A stretch of DNA of 64,000 nt from Gonocerus acuteangulatus (lineage: Eukaryota; Arthropoda; Insecta; Hemiptera; Coreidae), in the NCBI GenBank assembly GCA_946811695.1, contig OX328125.1, positions 35,759,751-35,823,750 on the forward strand. The letters run 5' to 3'. The notes under the pieces are model-generated. The model did not search any database, had not been told where the DNA came from, and saw only the letters and a list, made by a program, of their open reading frames with translations. Numbering within the stretch: the first letter of the stretch is position 1; every line of letters starts with the position of its first letter. The position numbers were made by a program, and so were the translations under genes. Shown here piece by piece: positions 13,801 through 27,180 of this stretch.

Positions 13801-15745
13801 AAACCAAGAAAAAATGAGGTCGAACAAGTATGCGCCAAGAATGGGAAATAGCAATGGTGAAAGCTATTGCACTCTGAGGAACTCCATTAGTTTCTGTTTT
13901 TATACAATTAAATCTATTTAAATGTTAGATGCTTGACATACTTGCTTTTTTGCCATCCGGATTTTACTTAGTTTATACGTATAATAGTATTTAAAATGTA
14001 TAGTTGTTCCACATATACAAATCGTCCATACCACGTCAAACTATGGAATAAGAAAATCGTTACTTTTGAAAAGAGCAAGATAATGCTTTAATATTGATTC
14101 CAAAATCAGCGCCTTTACAAAAGGACAATTTTACATATTTTTCTATGTATACTATTAATTGGTTAATCATTTTAAAGTGATATTATGAACAAACTGTTTG
14201 CTGTTTTTTAATTACCAAAAAATCATATTCGTGAGTTTGCATCTAGGTGCTAATAAGTGATTTTTCTTGGATCGCTGTCTCAAATTGTCGAATGTGGTAT
14301 TTTCGATTGTTTGCTGATTTCGATAGACTACCTGTATAAATATTTACACTTTCAAACTAACGAATGTGACGCATTCGACATTATACATTGTACTACTTCT
14401 GTAGTATTAGTAATATCTACAAATCAAAGAAACGAATATTTTACGACCATTTTCGTTAGTTTGCCAATTCAGTTTTTGGTCTCAAAAGTATGACGATTAG
14501 GAGCAAACTAGTGAACGAACATATTCGATACATTGACAAAGTAATTTGTTGAAAAATGGTCATCATCGATACTTTATTTGATGAATTTCCGGTAATTCTG
14601 AAGACGGTAGAGTTTCAACAATTTGCCATATGCCGTATCGTCCGCAACGCAACAGTATCAAGAAGTATCAAATCTGAAAAACGACATTTTTCATATTCGA
14701 TAGTTTGACATAATAGGGACAATATATGTATCTACTTATAAGCGTTTATTTGCATATACAAAATTACCCATTTGACAAAAAAGAAAGAAAAAGAGCTTGA
14801 GATTAGGCGATTTTCTGGTAGATGCCCTTACAAATTAATTATCAACAGCATTGAAAGAAGTTGCGTCACTGTTGTGAGATTTATAAATTCATGATACGGC
14901 GGAGTGAGTTGCCATTAAAGGTGGGTTAGTTTCTATTTTCGCTCCGGCATTTAAAATGCAGAACGGACGTAGGGAATAATTGCACCTTTTTTTTACCTTG
15001 TAATTTGGTTCGCTCATCGATACCGCCTGTTAAAAAATTGAGGCCATATTTATAATTGGTGTGCCTACCATCTGGTTATGTTTAATTGCTGATAGTTTAT
15101 GAAACATTCATTTACTGGGCCGTGGAGCATCTGTCGCTTCCTTCTATATCTTATATACATGTCCGGTCTCGCATCCTCTTGTTAATTTTTTTTGTGTTAA
15201 TTTATTCTCATCTTCCTTTGTACATTGACGTTTATAGCGGACTTTTAATTGGAGATATTGTTGCATTGTTATCCTCTCCGTTATTACAATTGTTGGTTCC
15301 ACTGTTCCAATAATTGGGGCATGTTGTGTACTCAGTATGTGTAAAGTTTTCTTTTCACATTTTAGACCGTTTCCTCCCTCTTTCGATAAGGAAGAACCCC
15401 GCTTATGAGGTTGACCGCCTGGCACAGTCCAGAAGTTTCGACTAGAACATTTCGGTCTCTGGCCGGCACAAAAATGGACTACTTTTAATGACATTTGGTA
15501 CAAAAATAATTTTTGTGACTTGATAGGTCAACTTCGTAACCCAGGAGAATCCGTACAGACGTGCATGGCTTGTTGGGCGATATTCGCGCGAAAAATATCG
15601 TTACAGTTCAATGGTGTGAATTTTGGTAGAGCGATCTCGTTCGGAAAATAGGTGCTTTTATTGAATAATTTCTACATTTTTTTACTGACAGTTTTCTGTT
15701 AATGTTAATATTATATTTAACATTGCATTTTTTTCGAACTTCTCG
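13801..15745. other. Non-coding DNA without recognised feature
   Basis: No exon, RNA gene or bounded transposon seen. The open frames at 14257, 15086 and 15144 (opposite strands, partly overlapping) show no domains. Confidence 0.45.
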
Positions 15746-15748
15746 TTT

Positions 15749-15751
<3 letters not shown>

Positions 15752-15807
<56 letters not shown>
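15752..15807. repeat. (TA)n microsatellite
   Basis: About 28 uninterrupted TA units. Confidence 0.95.
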
Positions 15808-15810
<3 letters not shown>

Positions 15811-15892
15811 TATATACATATACTCATCAGAAACTATAGAATATTTTTCAATGGACTTGACTTTTTCTGCTCCTCCTCTACCAAATGGTTTA

Positions 15893-16050
15893 GGGTTTTT
15901 GCAGAAGCGACGTCATTCTTCCCAGCCTGCTGCCTTGATCCTGGACTAATCCTGCGTCATCCCAACTTTTTTCAGAGACGCTCTGACGCACATCCTCCAG
16001 GTGGTGGTTCTTCTGCGTCCGGGTGTGGTGCCGTCTAGTCCAGTCGCCAT
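15893..16050 (-). mobile_element. Retroelement 3'-tail fragment
   Basis: Minus strand. Same sequence family as the tandem unit at 12.2-13.0 kb. The frame reads ...NHHLEDVRQSVSEKSWDDAGLVQDQGSR.., resembling the last residues of a non-LTR retrotransposon ORF2 after the reverse transcriptase. No reverse-transcriptase domain is attached, so it is a 5'-truncated copy if that reading is right. Confidence 0.5.
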
Positions 16051-16829
16051 CTCTTGCCTTGCTTACCATCCTCTGTACGCATGACATGCTACAAATATCT
16101 GCACTGTTAGTTTGGTGCCATAAAAATACAAACTGTTTTTGATAGATTTGTCCTCAGGTTGTTCTTTGTGAATGTTATAAGACAATTAAAAACACATTCA
16201 ACGTCGGTAATGAACTTATATAAAAGGAGGCTAAGAAATCCAAAATAGTAAGAAACTAAATACAATTTTGTCAATTTTGTCATTAACTGGGTTATTTTCT
16301 AGGTGGATAAAAATTGATTCGGAAAGGAGGCGTTTGTCTCTACCTACTCACACATCTTCCATTTATTACAAACTCTATCCTAATCCCCTATACCGCCTGC
16401 AATATAGCCCTTTATACCTGCCTCCCTTTCCATTAACACAACATTTTATGACTTTATGACCCCTTACTGTACTTTGCCGCTTTCGCCGCTCTTTCTTTCA
16501 TCTTCTATATTCTCTGTCCATTGGGTGGTCCAGAACCCCCCCCCCCCCTCACCAACTCCTTTCTTCCTGTGTTTCCCTGTATTAACTGTCAGAAATGATC
16601 CCGCATTTGTGAGGAATAGCTCTCTATCTTCCCATCGGTAAGCCCATATTGTTATTCTTATATCTAATCTAATTTGTAATCTGTTATTCCTATATCTGTT
16701 TTCCTAATAATCGAAACACATTGGTATCCTAGAGCACATTGTTCTTCTATATATTATGTTCTAGCATTTTATGTTTTGTCTTTTTCCATATATATATGTA
16801 TGTATATATGTATGTGTATTTGTGTATGT

Positions 16830-16830
16830 A

Positions 16831-16873
<43 letters not shown>
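16830..16873. repeat. (TA)n microsatellite
   Basis: Uninterrupted TA run within a wider TATG/TA-rich stretch from 16790, directly 5' of the hammerhead element. Confidence 0.9.
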
Positions 16874-16879
<6 letters not shown>

Positions 16880-16904
16880 TTCAGTATTACATCCGTCCTA
16901 CTTG

Positions 16905-17065
16905 TTTTTTACAGCCCTGATGAAGGCTTGAAGTTCAAGCCGAAACGTCGGCACAATAAAACCATTTTTATGATAAAATGAAGTTTTATTAAATAGCAGT
17001 GACCGAACCCCGACAATCCCTACCTTGTATCATCTACGGTCAACGATCTCCTCTCAATAAATACA
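16905..17065 (+). mobile_element. Hammerhead-bearing Penelope-like/retrozyme-like fragment
   Basis: An intact hammerhead core is followed by a segment containing AAGTTTTATTAAATAGCAGTGACCG and ending ACGGTCAACGATCTCCTCTCAATAAAT. The same end module recurs near 36,280-36,310, 44,640-44,665 and 59,160-59,190. No ORF. Five-prime boundary is obscured by the TA tract. Confidence 0.6.
16914..16952 (+). ncRNA. Hammerhead ribozyme motif (type I, minimal stem III)
   Basis: GCC, CTGATGA (16917-16923), a stem II of GGCTTGAA/TTCAAGCC, GAAA (16942-16945), a C-G closing pair, cleavage triplet GTC (16947-16949), then GGC, which pairs with the GCC for 3 bp of stem I. All core bases fit the hammerhead consensus. 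Very short stem III is typical of ribozymes in Penelope-like elements, which are thought to act as dimers. Activity is inferred. Confidence 0.8.
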
Positions 17066-19169
17066 ATTTACTGTTCACATAGAGAAGAACACGGAAGCTG
17101 ATAAATAAAAAATATATTTTGGGGTTTGAGGAGGGAATACATTACAGAGAGATTTAAAAATAATAGTAATTTTAAATTAATATCTAAACCATATTTCTAA
17201 CCCTTACATCACTATCTCTCTAATCTGATGATTAGTCAGATCTTAGTTCAAACTAAAAGAAATTTTGACTTCATTTTGTTTATTTATTTTGTTATCATTA
17301 TTTAATTAAAATATCGGTTTTTATAAATTGTTTCTAAGTTATTTTTTGAATGTACATTTATCTCGTGTAGCGAGTTTCGCCTCTTTGGATAAACGAATGA
17401 CCTCCCTCCCCGTTAATCTAGATGGATGTGGCCAGAATTTCTTTCACACTAAAACTAGTTATTTCACATTTCAATGTGCTTCTAACGGCTGTAATTATTG
17501 TTTTTCTCATGGAACTTCGGAATCTATTCTCATGAACTAATGAGAGAGACATATTGTGACAATATGCGAAATCTGTGATTCAGGCGTTCGCTCCATATTC
17601 TTTTTGCCGTATTTGTTTTTCAGTTCGAAAACTAAAGAGTTTGAATAGAAATAATATTGGCAAATAACGTGAATGATATATTCTGAAACCCAGAATCATT
17701 GGACAAGTTGATATAGATATTTGCTCGCGAGCAAGTGTTTATTTATAATTACTGCAGTTTGTTGATTAGTAAGTTGTGTACTGAGCAACCCAATATAGTT
17801 GGGCAACTAAACTTTGTTTTTATTGTTACAGCTGTATACATAATGATTGTATTTATTGTAGTTGGTTTGCTGCTATAGGGAAAGTTCCTCTCAGGTGATA
17901 GAGAACAGAGCTCATTTACAGTGTCGTCGTCCGAGGATCGCGAACAAGGCTCGAGACCTTCCCTTGGCCCACCAAGCCTCTGTAGGGTGCAGTTATGCCA
18001 ATAATAAGATTTCCTTAAAGTAATCTATCCCTCTCGAGGCCTGCTACGGGACTTGCGTTTTTTTCTTGTTTTACTTGTTCATGCTAAGCTTATACAGCTT
18101 TTTGTGGGTCATTGTTGAGGAAAATAATATTTTTTAAACCACATTTATCCATGGTCACCTAAGAGTGCTCACCTAGTCATTTAGTGTTAAAGAGGGCTGC
18201 CAAAGAGCATCCGAAACGTTCGCAATATAGATTTTTCTGAATATCTAACGTTTTCCACTTAGATTAATCCCAACCATTCTATGACCTCTTAGTATTTTTA
18301 AAAGCTTACCATAAATTATTTAAATTCTATGACCAAATTATCTTTATATGGGTTTTTATAGATCCATATAAAGGAATAGGTTGAGTGGAGGGCCCCTAGG
18401 TAGGTATAGTAAATGGTTGTAGCCCCATTTGGCACCTGCCCCTGGCCCTTAGCCAGCAACCTGACCTCCCTTCCCTATGCTCTTCTCACAATTATATAAA
18501 TTGGGGTCCATGCTTGACTTATGGCCCTGCAGCTTATTATTCCTATTATATTTTGGTACCGAATGAACTTCACTATAGTCAATATTTATTTGTTTTTAAA
18601 GTCCCGCAACTTTTGGCGAAGGGCTGTAGTCAATAAAACGGTTTGAAAAGGTAGCAAGATCTCAAAATGCGTCCTTTGGATTGGGAAATTGATTAAGCTA
18701 TTTGGCACATATAATCATGAATATAATCCAAATAAATTGACTAAAATGGATAAAATAAATTCAAGTGTACAAAAAGACCCTTTCTACTCAAGCTAGATCA
18801 GTGAAAGTTCAATTGCGACGCTTGTTTGTCTGTTCTTACTGTTCACTTAAAAGTAGTAGATAATGATAAGGATACTAAATTTCATGATGGTGGTTTTTAA
18901 ATATCAAGATTAAGTTATCGAACAAGGATCGTACACGTGCCGCCTGAGGCCTGTACCGCTGAGGAAAACTGTACCGCTGATGACATATGCCGTACAGCAA
19001 GACCTACTATATTTATACATATGCGTGTGTGTTTCTGTTGGTTTTTATGAGTTTTAACTATAATCTACAATATACTTCGTTGTTTCGACAATTAACGGTT
19101 GAACGCCTTCCCCACGAAATTTTAAGAAATATTATTTTTTTTCGAAAATGCTGAACAATTCTTCATTTT
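17066..19169. other. Non-coding DNA with family-B repeat pieces
   Basis: No gene seen. A family-B internal core (GGGCTGCCAAAGAGCATCCGAAACGTT) lies at 18189-18216 with decayed catalytic bases. Segment 18025-18055 carries CTGCTACGGGACTT, an inverse match to a segment near 47,093. Confidence 0.4.
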
Positions 19170-19495
19170 CGAAGTCAAGGGATGGTTGAAATTCGGCTAG
19201 GAGAAAAAACTACTTTTTTTTTACTGATAAACACATTCTGTATAATAACTACCTATCTAATGTTAAATTTTTAAAAATAAGATTGGTTCAAAATTTACCA
19301 TATTGTCATGATGTTAAAAAAAAACGCTCATTACTGGCTGATTATTCTTACTTTGAAATTGTGTATATTTATTTTTAACTAAAGAAGGCTGCCAAAGTGC
19401 AGCCGAAAGGTCCGATATAGATTTCTGCCTGAAGATCTGACGTTTTTTTCTCCTACCCGAATCCCAAACCCTCCCTTGACTTCCTAACAAAGCAA
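19170..19495 (+). mobile_element. Family-B repeat with inverted termini
   Basis: Starts GTCAAGGGATGGTTGAAATTCGGCTAGGAGAAAAA and ends with the inverse, CTCCTACCCGAATCCCAAACCCTCCCTTGAC. The interior has AAGAAGGCTGCCAAAGTGCAGCCGAAAGG (from 19383), with a strong stem II and GAAA. The upstream catalytic box reads CTAAAGA instead of CTGANGA, so the ribozyme core is broken. Confidence 0.6.
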
Positions 19496-19882
19496 CGGCT
19501 AAAAATCTCAATTATCCATTTTTTATTAAACAATCCGTCGATAATCTGTTATACAACAGTTATAATTTAATGAATGAAAAAATCCCTACGTACTTTATTT
19601 GGAAATATCATTAGGAATCTGCAGTTAAAGTTTGAAGAAGATCGGTTGAAAATTGAAAGCACTAGCATATCACCCGATTTGAAAAACATAGTTTTGAGAA
19701 AATTGAGTTTAAAGTTTAATGCGACGAAAAGTTTCCTTTTTAATGTTTTTTTTTTTTTTTCTTTTCTTTTCTTTTAATATAGATAAAAAGAAATATTTTT
19801 AATTTTGAAATGTATTGGTACTCTAGTTGAAACATCGAATTTTTGGGATATCATTTTTGATTAGTTAATGAAGCATTTAAGC

Positions 19883-19883
<1 letters not shown>

Positions 19884-19933
<50 letters not shown>
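19884..19933. repeat. Poly(A) tract
   Basis: About 50 consecutive A residues. No SINE body precedes it, so the source is unclear. Confidence 0.95.
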
Positions 19934-19934
<1 letters not shown>

Positions 19935-22900
19935 GAGGCAGTATTACCCCTTAATAAAATGATCCAATTCGTTACTTACAAAGGTGATTGCCAAAACTTT
20001 CTAAATTTCTCAATTAGGCAGAGGGTATTGTATAATCCGTTAAAGGATGTCGAGATTGGTCGAAAGAAGTTAGTTTGAGCGCTAATGAATTGGTTAGAGT
20101 TGGTGCGGGTTGATTGGTGCTCGGAGTTAGTGGATTAGTGAGTGAGGGGAACGTAAACCGCAACTTGCTCCTTACCTTTCAGCACTTAGTGAATCACTGA
20201 ATCAGCAACTAGTTCTCTATTCGCGTGTCATCGGTTAATCTTATCTTATGTCTTAGTCAGCAGTTTTGTGTGGGCGTTGTTCTGTTTGCCTTTATTATGT
20301 ATTGGATGGCGTTCTTGGAACGTATATTGGTTGTTTGTTCGATATTGCTTTAGTCTAAATTTTCTGCAGTATGAACATATTAATGCATATATATATGGCC
20401 TATGGGGTCTGAAGGTCTGAAACGTGGGTATTTCTCCGTCCAATTCAACATTTTAAGTTAATAGAGCAACATTAATAACATGTTTAGGTCAAACTAATTT
20501 AAACACCTGCTGGAACGAAATGTCAAATTAAAAGAAGATGAAAATGTTACTGTAACGGAAATGCGACACTGGTTATAACCCGCTTCAAACTTTTCGACTT
20601 TCGCAAGTTCTAAAGGAACGGTGTATTGCAAACACGTAAAATTATCAACGTCAATTGCATTTCTGATTCCGTAGAATCATTATATTGCTAAAAGCCTTTT
20701 AAAACAAGCCAGTAACTTGTTCGATGGAACGGAATCAGAAATTCCGAAAGGTTGATCAAAGTTGCCACCTGCTGGGATTGACCTTTCGACAAGAAACCTT
20801 TTTGTACAAAATTTATCACGCTTTCGAATGGCGCTTCCTCTTATCATTATTTCGCAACCTTTTCGGGTTATTTAAGAAAGTATACGATAAATACAAAACT
20901 GTTCACCTCAAACATTGTTAGAGCGATACTTACGTTACACCAAACGTTTTCGCCCCTAAGAAGACAGGGAACATGCTAAAAGGAATATAATTTTATAGTT
21001 TTGAAAGTGCTCAAAATTTAAAATGGAGTTTAGCCAGAAACAAGTCATAAAAGCCTTTTAGGGCTAAGAATCAAAGTTAGTCGGCCAACTTTAGAAGGTA
21101 CTAACTTTGCCTTGTCAATAATGGAATTACACTATCTTTCACTTTAGTCTATAAGGAGTTCTTTTGATAACTCGGAGAATATTAAAAGGCGTCTTCAAAG
21201 GAGCAAAACTTGTTGAATAATTGATAACAGTGTTATGTTAGTGCTAATTTATTCTTCTGCTTTGAAAATTGCTAGATAATACAAAGGTTTGGATTTCGTT
21301 AGGTTTCAACATTCTCATTGTTAGTCTTCTTGAGCACTAGCTTTGAAAAATACAGCCAAAGTAAAAAGTACTTGGCACTCGACTTAAAAAAAAAATAGAT
21401 AAAGAAGTGACTCTCGTTTCTTTAAGGTTTTATAGGTGTGTAAATATCGTTTTTTATATTATTTATTGTTCAATTATTACACTGAATACTTTACGCATTT
21501 ACATAAACTTGAATATCCAGCTAAAAACGTAGTACCACACAAATTCTTTCAGATATTGAAGTTTATAACGTCTAGGTAAACAAATTTGAAATACCAGTCC
21601 CTTTTATGTATTTATTTAAATTTAAGGTAGTCCTGAATTAAATTTGATCTTTAGTTAGATGTAATATTAAATAATAATATTAGCGCCATAAATTAAAAAA
21701 AATTAATAATAAAAATACTGCTACTTATAATATCCATATATGTGGTATTCTTATCAAACACTTTCGAATTCGATACATTTATTGGTACAATAAACTATGA
21801 CGAACTTTAAAAAATGAGCTGTAATTTTTCATTATTTTATAGATTTAATTTTATATATTTTTCTATTTCATTTATTAGTTTTTAGTATTATATTATAGTT
21901 TTAGTATTATTTATGTTAATTTTATTTCCACACCATTAACTACTGTCACTGTTGATTTTTAAATTATGTCAATATTTAACTTCCAATGTTACGTAACATA
22001 AGTGTAGTTTTTATAAAATGGAACATGTAGAAAAGAAATTCCCATATTGCAGGATTATTGAAACGCGGAAAACGAAAAAAAAATATATATATGAAATATC
22101 TTTTAATAAAAAAATGTTAATAAATCTAAATTAATATTTTCCAATGTCTTAATAAGGTGTACACAATTGAAAGAAGCCATTTGAAGGTTTTGAAAGAATT
22201 TGACACTGTGCATTTTTATGCCTTTTGGTTTAAATTAAAATTATGATGGTGTACTATTTTTTATTGATAGGTCCAATTTAAATTTACTTTATGATCTATA
22301 TATGTTTTCAATGCAAGATTATTATTTCATCATAAGCATGAATACGTTCATAGCAACTTAATTTGCTAACTCTGTTTGTTTATAACTTACGCCATGAAAA
22401 TAATTTTGTATTAGGTTGTTCCAAATACTTTTTTGCTGGAAATACATAAAATGAACAAGTCGAAGCATTCTAAACAGTTTTTGAAAGTAGAACTTCCTAG
22501 ACGAAATCCAACTTAACTTGCCGTCCTATTTTGAATTCTTCGCATTGATACTATGCCGTTGGAGATTATTTCAGTTTTTCATTGGATACAGAATTATAAA
22601 ATCTTGACACTCCCATGAAGAATGTAATAATATACGGCCGCTTATTCGTGATTGTGTGTTCGTTTCAATAGCCCATTTATTGGTAGGGCCTTGCCAAAGC
22701 TATCATGTTATATTTTCCCTCTTTGTTTTGCTGATTAATTTTTCATTTAATCTGTGTTGCTTTTTATAATTTTATCATTATATAAATAAACATATCCTCG
22801 AATTCTTTATATGGTTATTGGCGTACGCAAGATTAGAGTATAAAGCTGATTTCAATAGATATCAGTGTTATTATTTTGATTGCTAAACGTGTGGAGTAAT

Positions 22901-23000
22901 TTAGACTCGCTCCAGTCAAACGAGTTGCAAAATACTCAAGCATTGCAAGAAATGTCATTCCCAACCACAATTATGAGAGAGCATTCGACCACAATTCACC
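19934..23000. other. Non-coding DNA without recognised feature
   Basis: About 3 kb of AT-rich sequence. I recognise no exon, RNA gene or bounded repeat. Confidence 0.5.
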
Positions 23001-23010
23001 ACAAATTGCA

Positions 23011-23130
23011 AAGTGACGCCAGGGGAATCTTCTGCTAGTGAAAGTACAGACTTAAATTGCTTTACTAGTAAATCAAAATGGTTTGGTATCTACAAGACAC
23101 ATTGTTCCTTGCAACATCTAGAAATCCCAA
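23011..23130 (+). pseudogene. Possible Tigger-type transposase fragment (CENP-B HTH region)
   Basis: The frame reads MTPGESSASESTDLNCFTSK followed by SKWFGIYKTHCSLQHLEI. This resembles the second DNA-binding helix region of pogo/Tigger transposases, where a serine-rich segment precedes a (S/A)xGWFxxFKKR motif. The conserved K-R basic end is changed, and no catalytic D residues follow in this frame. The frame continues to 23300 without similarity. It is a weak, partial match. Confidence 0.4.
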
Positions 23131-23300
23131 TTCAAGTTCATCCTATTTTTTGTAGGATTGTGCATAGTTATATAAATACTTGTGATGTTTTCGAATATTA
23201 TGCTTACCGACATTCTTTAGGAACTTATAAAATTGTACTAACATCATTGCCTTGTAGTCGAAGTACTCAGGAAGAAGTCATCTGCGTAGCCTCAATCTAA

Positions 23301-23960
23301 AAAAATAAATATTTCTTTACGCCAGGGGAAGGTGAAATAAAATGTATGAGTATTTATTTATAAACGAGCATAGCAACTTTAAATTTGCACTAATAAACGA
23401 TTTTCTGATTTAACCGTTGTGCATTTGGACTAACCTGAAGCAAATTTGTTGTCTTCCTGTTATACAAATTAATAAGTATTTGTCTTCTGTTCTAACAAGA
23501 GCTGCTTTCTTTGGTTCTCAAAAGTCAATGAAAGACCCCTTTCACAATGACTTTCAAAATACCTGATTTTATAACGGCCGTTCTATTTTTTGCTTTTCTT
23601 CCGTTATTTCTAATGATTATTTAAGAATTGATTTTATGGGATGAAATGGGAATATGTGGCGAGTACTCTCCAGCCTTGTAACGTACCATGCCAAAATAAG
23701 TTTGGCGTATTAACATGACGATTACTAAACGAGGGGTATTAAAAAGCCATGACTATGTCTATAAAGTCCTAAAAAAAACCGTTATGTAGCACATGCTAAA
23801 TAAATTAATCACAATTTTTCGAGAAGTTCTTTTTTTTATTATTATTTCCTTCCTATGACGCTACAATAGTAATTTATGACTTGGGAAACCTTGAATGAAA
23901 TTATATTCATGTCATATGGGACGTCCATCTAATTTCCTGGAGAATGCACACAGGAGTATG
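23301..23960. other. Non-coding DNA without recognised feature
   Basis: AT-rich, no structure recognised. Confidence 0.45.
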
Positions 23961-24480
23961 AGCAAACAAACAGCTGATTGTAGTGTAGTGATTGGCACTA
24001 GAGGTGTTTGAAAAGCCGACGCGATACAAGGACGGCGAAGTCGGCCGAGCACTCTGAAGCATAAAATAGCGTTAAGAGGGTAGAGTGAATGCGGGTAGAG
24101 ATGTGTGCTGGCTCGGCTTCACAATGTGCGTGCATAATCCATTGTGAAGGCCTCGACTACAATGTGTGCCGCCCGGACACAATGACCCTCCCTCCGTCTA
24201 TTGTGGTGCCCTCATAATACCCCATAGCCCTCTCTATCCACGGTTACTCAACGCACGCTACCAGCTCAGGTAATTGGCTAATCCACTCTAAATAGACATC
24301 CGCCCTCGATTCACCCCCCAAGAGTGGCTTATTTTAGCGAGTCGCACAAACAATCCCTGCCAACACAAGATAAGCTGAGCGATACACCGACAATCAAAGG
24401 ATTAGACGAACAATTCCCACACCAAACAGACGAGTTAAGTACATCGTCTTCTATGATGCTGAGCACGTCATAAGCTAAAA
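23961..24480. other. GC-richer non-coding island
   Basis: Raised GC with CG words (AAGTCGGCCGAGC, GTGCCGCCCGGAC) and several CACAATG/CATTGTG half-sites in both orientations between 24,120 and 24,205. These could be repeated binding sites for a HMG/SOX-type factor, whose core is ACAAT/ATTGT, but this is only a motif reading. No ORF. Confidence 0.3.
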
Positions 24481-27110
24481 CTACTCCCGCTGATAGGTTT
24501 CTCTTCGTTCTAGCTTGTTAGACAACCAGCCTGAACCTAGACATACTACTTTCGCTTTCCTAAGATTTTGGAAACACGATTTTCAGGAGTCCTAGGTCAG
24601 ACGATTGGATAATTTGACCCCGGGTCCCAATTTTGAATTTAATTTTTATTAATCGCTATAAAACACCAAAAACTAATGACCGAAGTGTATTATCAAAACA
24701 AGCAAATTTGGTATATTAGACCTGTATAACATTCGAAACTGTGAACCATGAATTCTCAAGGCTAAACCAGTAAAGTATGTATTTACTATTATTTCAATAA
24801 TTGAACCAACTGTTAAAATAAATAAAAACAACTATTATGTTTATTATAGTCGCTAGCTTGCTGAGGAATGTGCGCAGTTTACGCAGATCCTTCAGAGCTT
24901 TCTTTTTTCATTATTAATGTTCAGTGTTTTGTTGTTAACAGCAATACAATGCATACTTGATGGCCGTTTTTAATTCTTCCCGGAGCCTGAAGAAGCTCCA
25001 TTGGAAACCTAATTTGCTTAAATGCACAATCTAAGGCCTCTATCGTAAAATAGTCATTAATCAAATTGTAAAGGCTGTTGTAAAGGCGTTCAAATTGATT
25101 TCATTCATGACGAAACGTATTCCTAGAAGGGATCCGTGTTAGACCATTCATCTCCTATGCTAATGGTGCTACTCCTACCAAGCCATACATTCACCAATTA
25201 TTCATCCATTGAGGGGGGGATTGTGTGTGATTTCACCTCTCCCCTCCCCTCAACATTTCCATTGTATTAAATCTTTCGACCTGGGGTTGATTTGCATCAT
25301 AAAGAACCCCTTCAATTATCCGCCTTTGTGGAAATAGGTTGACGGGCCTTTTAGGAGTTGAAGGACCGTTGGTGTGTTTGCTCGTTGCCTTTCATTTTAT
25401 TCCACTTCAACGACCGTTGTTTTCTTTGATAATCCTCTTCAGTGTTTTCTTGACCTCTTTTATCGAATGATTTAGGTGATATTATTCATACTCGGTCCCA
25501 TTAGGCTTTGCATATTAAGTATGCCTCCTCGAAGAATAATTGTGTTGCGCATTCATCGTGGGAATATTCCTTTGCCTCAAAGGTAAATAGATTGGGTCAA
25601 CTTTGGGACTAAGGTCTTTTCTCTTCTCCCTTTAAGATCAGAAAATGTTGGTGACACGTACTTAACGCTTTAGGAAGTTCAAGAGATTAGATCACTTTCA
25701 GGGAGGCCTTGAGACAACTATTTATGTTTGCGGCTCCGCAGCTCGTTCTTTCGACCAGACCTTCAATAATAGGTTACACGAATCGTCCCATTCGGTGATG
25801 TTGTCATGCACTTCGGAACTCCCAATAGGGTTCGTCATACTTCCATCTCAGCCTCGGCCGTCCTCTGCTTCTGACGAAATGGACTTAATTATTGAGCCTT
25901 AACTTTCGTATAACCCGCAGCCCCTTATTAATCGCATATACGTGACTCCACTAACGAAGAGTAATGCATGGGGAATAGAACTCAGGCGAAACTACTCTTT
26001 ATAAAATACCCTCCGAAGAGGCTTAATTCTGATCTGAAACATGTCAAGCACACACATCAACACTGTAAATTCAACAGATACAATTGCGTATTAAAGTGTT
26101 TATTTGGCATTCTGTCTTCCTGAAATTATATGAGACGCACGTTTATGTAATTAATAATTCGTTTGTCAAGATGATGACAAACCACCATTATAAAAGTACA
26201 GGGGTCAATCGTTTTTTAATGAAAGTGGCAAAGATCCTTTTCTTTTGTCCTCTCCTCCTAACAATAGCAATTAACTTCTGTCTGGTGATAATAGGCAGTT
26301 ACATAGTTAACAATTAAGGCACTACTATTTGGAATTTGTCTCACAAATCATTTGTTTAGTAATGAATTATAATATGTTGCTAGATTCTAAATAAAACCTT
26401 ACCCCATGCAATAATTTTCCATGAAGTAATTCTTACCCTGCCTTAATATTAGGTTTATGAATGTTTCCCAAGTGAAGGAAGCCACCTGGTTCCTAGGTGT
26501 TGGTTAGCCTTTTCTCATGTAAATGCAGCCCGGAGCCCCGTTGTAAGACAGCCCCCGTTCGGCTCCCCTAAATGGATCAACAAGACATTACACTGGCTCA
26601 TTATGACTCACTGTTTTATTCATGAGTCCAGGACCCTGGAGCTACCCTGAGCCGTTCTTCATCACTCCCTTTATGTAGTATTTCAAAAAGTACAACTCCT
26701 TTCTTATTAGTACAACATTAACATGTTAGCCTCCTTTGAAACATTATTCGGCATATGGACAAAATAATTAAAGGCAACTTGTATTTCTTTTTCTCTACCT
26801 TCCTAATTTATTATGAAGTATTTTAGCCTTTATTCTGGCTGAATTCATTTGAATCGTTATTAACCTTGTTGTAACCGCTTTATGTCATCAAACGTTCCTA
26901 GATATCTGTAATGGAAAAACATTTTTCATAAATTGCTCGAGGGAATAGAAGCTCCCCTCCTCCCCTAGGGAGAGTTCATCACTTGAGTGGCAAAAGCAGC
27001 TGAGTTTTGTTTTAAAACCATAGACGAGGCAGAAGCGGTGCTGAATAGTTGAGCAGGGAAGGCCCCCAGGGGATGGCGGAGTTGGCAAAGTCAATTTAAT
27101 TACAAAATAT
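24481..27110. other. Non-coding DNA with further GC-richer segments
   Basis: Segments at about 25,200-25,960 and 26,500-26,670 are richer in GC than their surroundings and have no repeat partner in the window. No exon with splice sites recognised. The open frame at 26084-26317 has one hydrophobic stretch but no recognisable family. Confidence 0.35.
27045..27090 (+). repeat. Short dispersed repeat, copy 1
   Basis: TAGTTGAGCAGGGAAGG...CCAGGGGATGGCGGAGTTGGCAAAGTC has a diverged partner at 27541-27583 (TAGTTAAGCAATGGTC...CCAGGGGTTGGCGGAGTTGG). Family unknown. Confidence 0.5.
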
Positions 27111-27132
27111 AGGAGTTTGTTGTCAATTATCA

Positions 27133-27180
27133 GCGGGGGGGGGGGGAGAACGGCGGTCGGGAGGGGGGTGAGGAGACTTG
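27133..27180 (+). repeat. G-rich tract with quadruplex potential
   Basis: A run of more than ten G, then GGCGGTCGGGAGGGGGGTGAGG, gives at least four G3+ blocks with short loops on the + strand. Confidence 0.6.
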
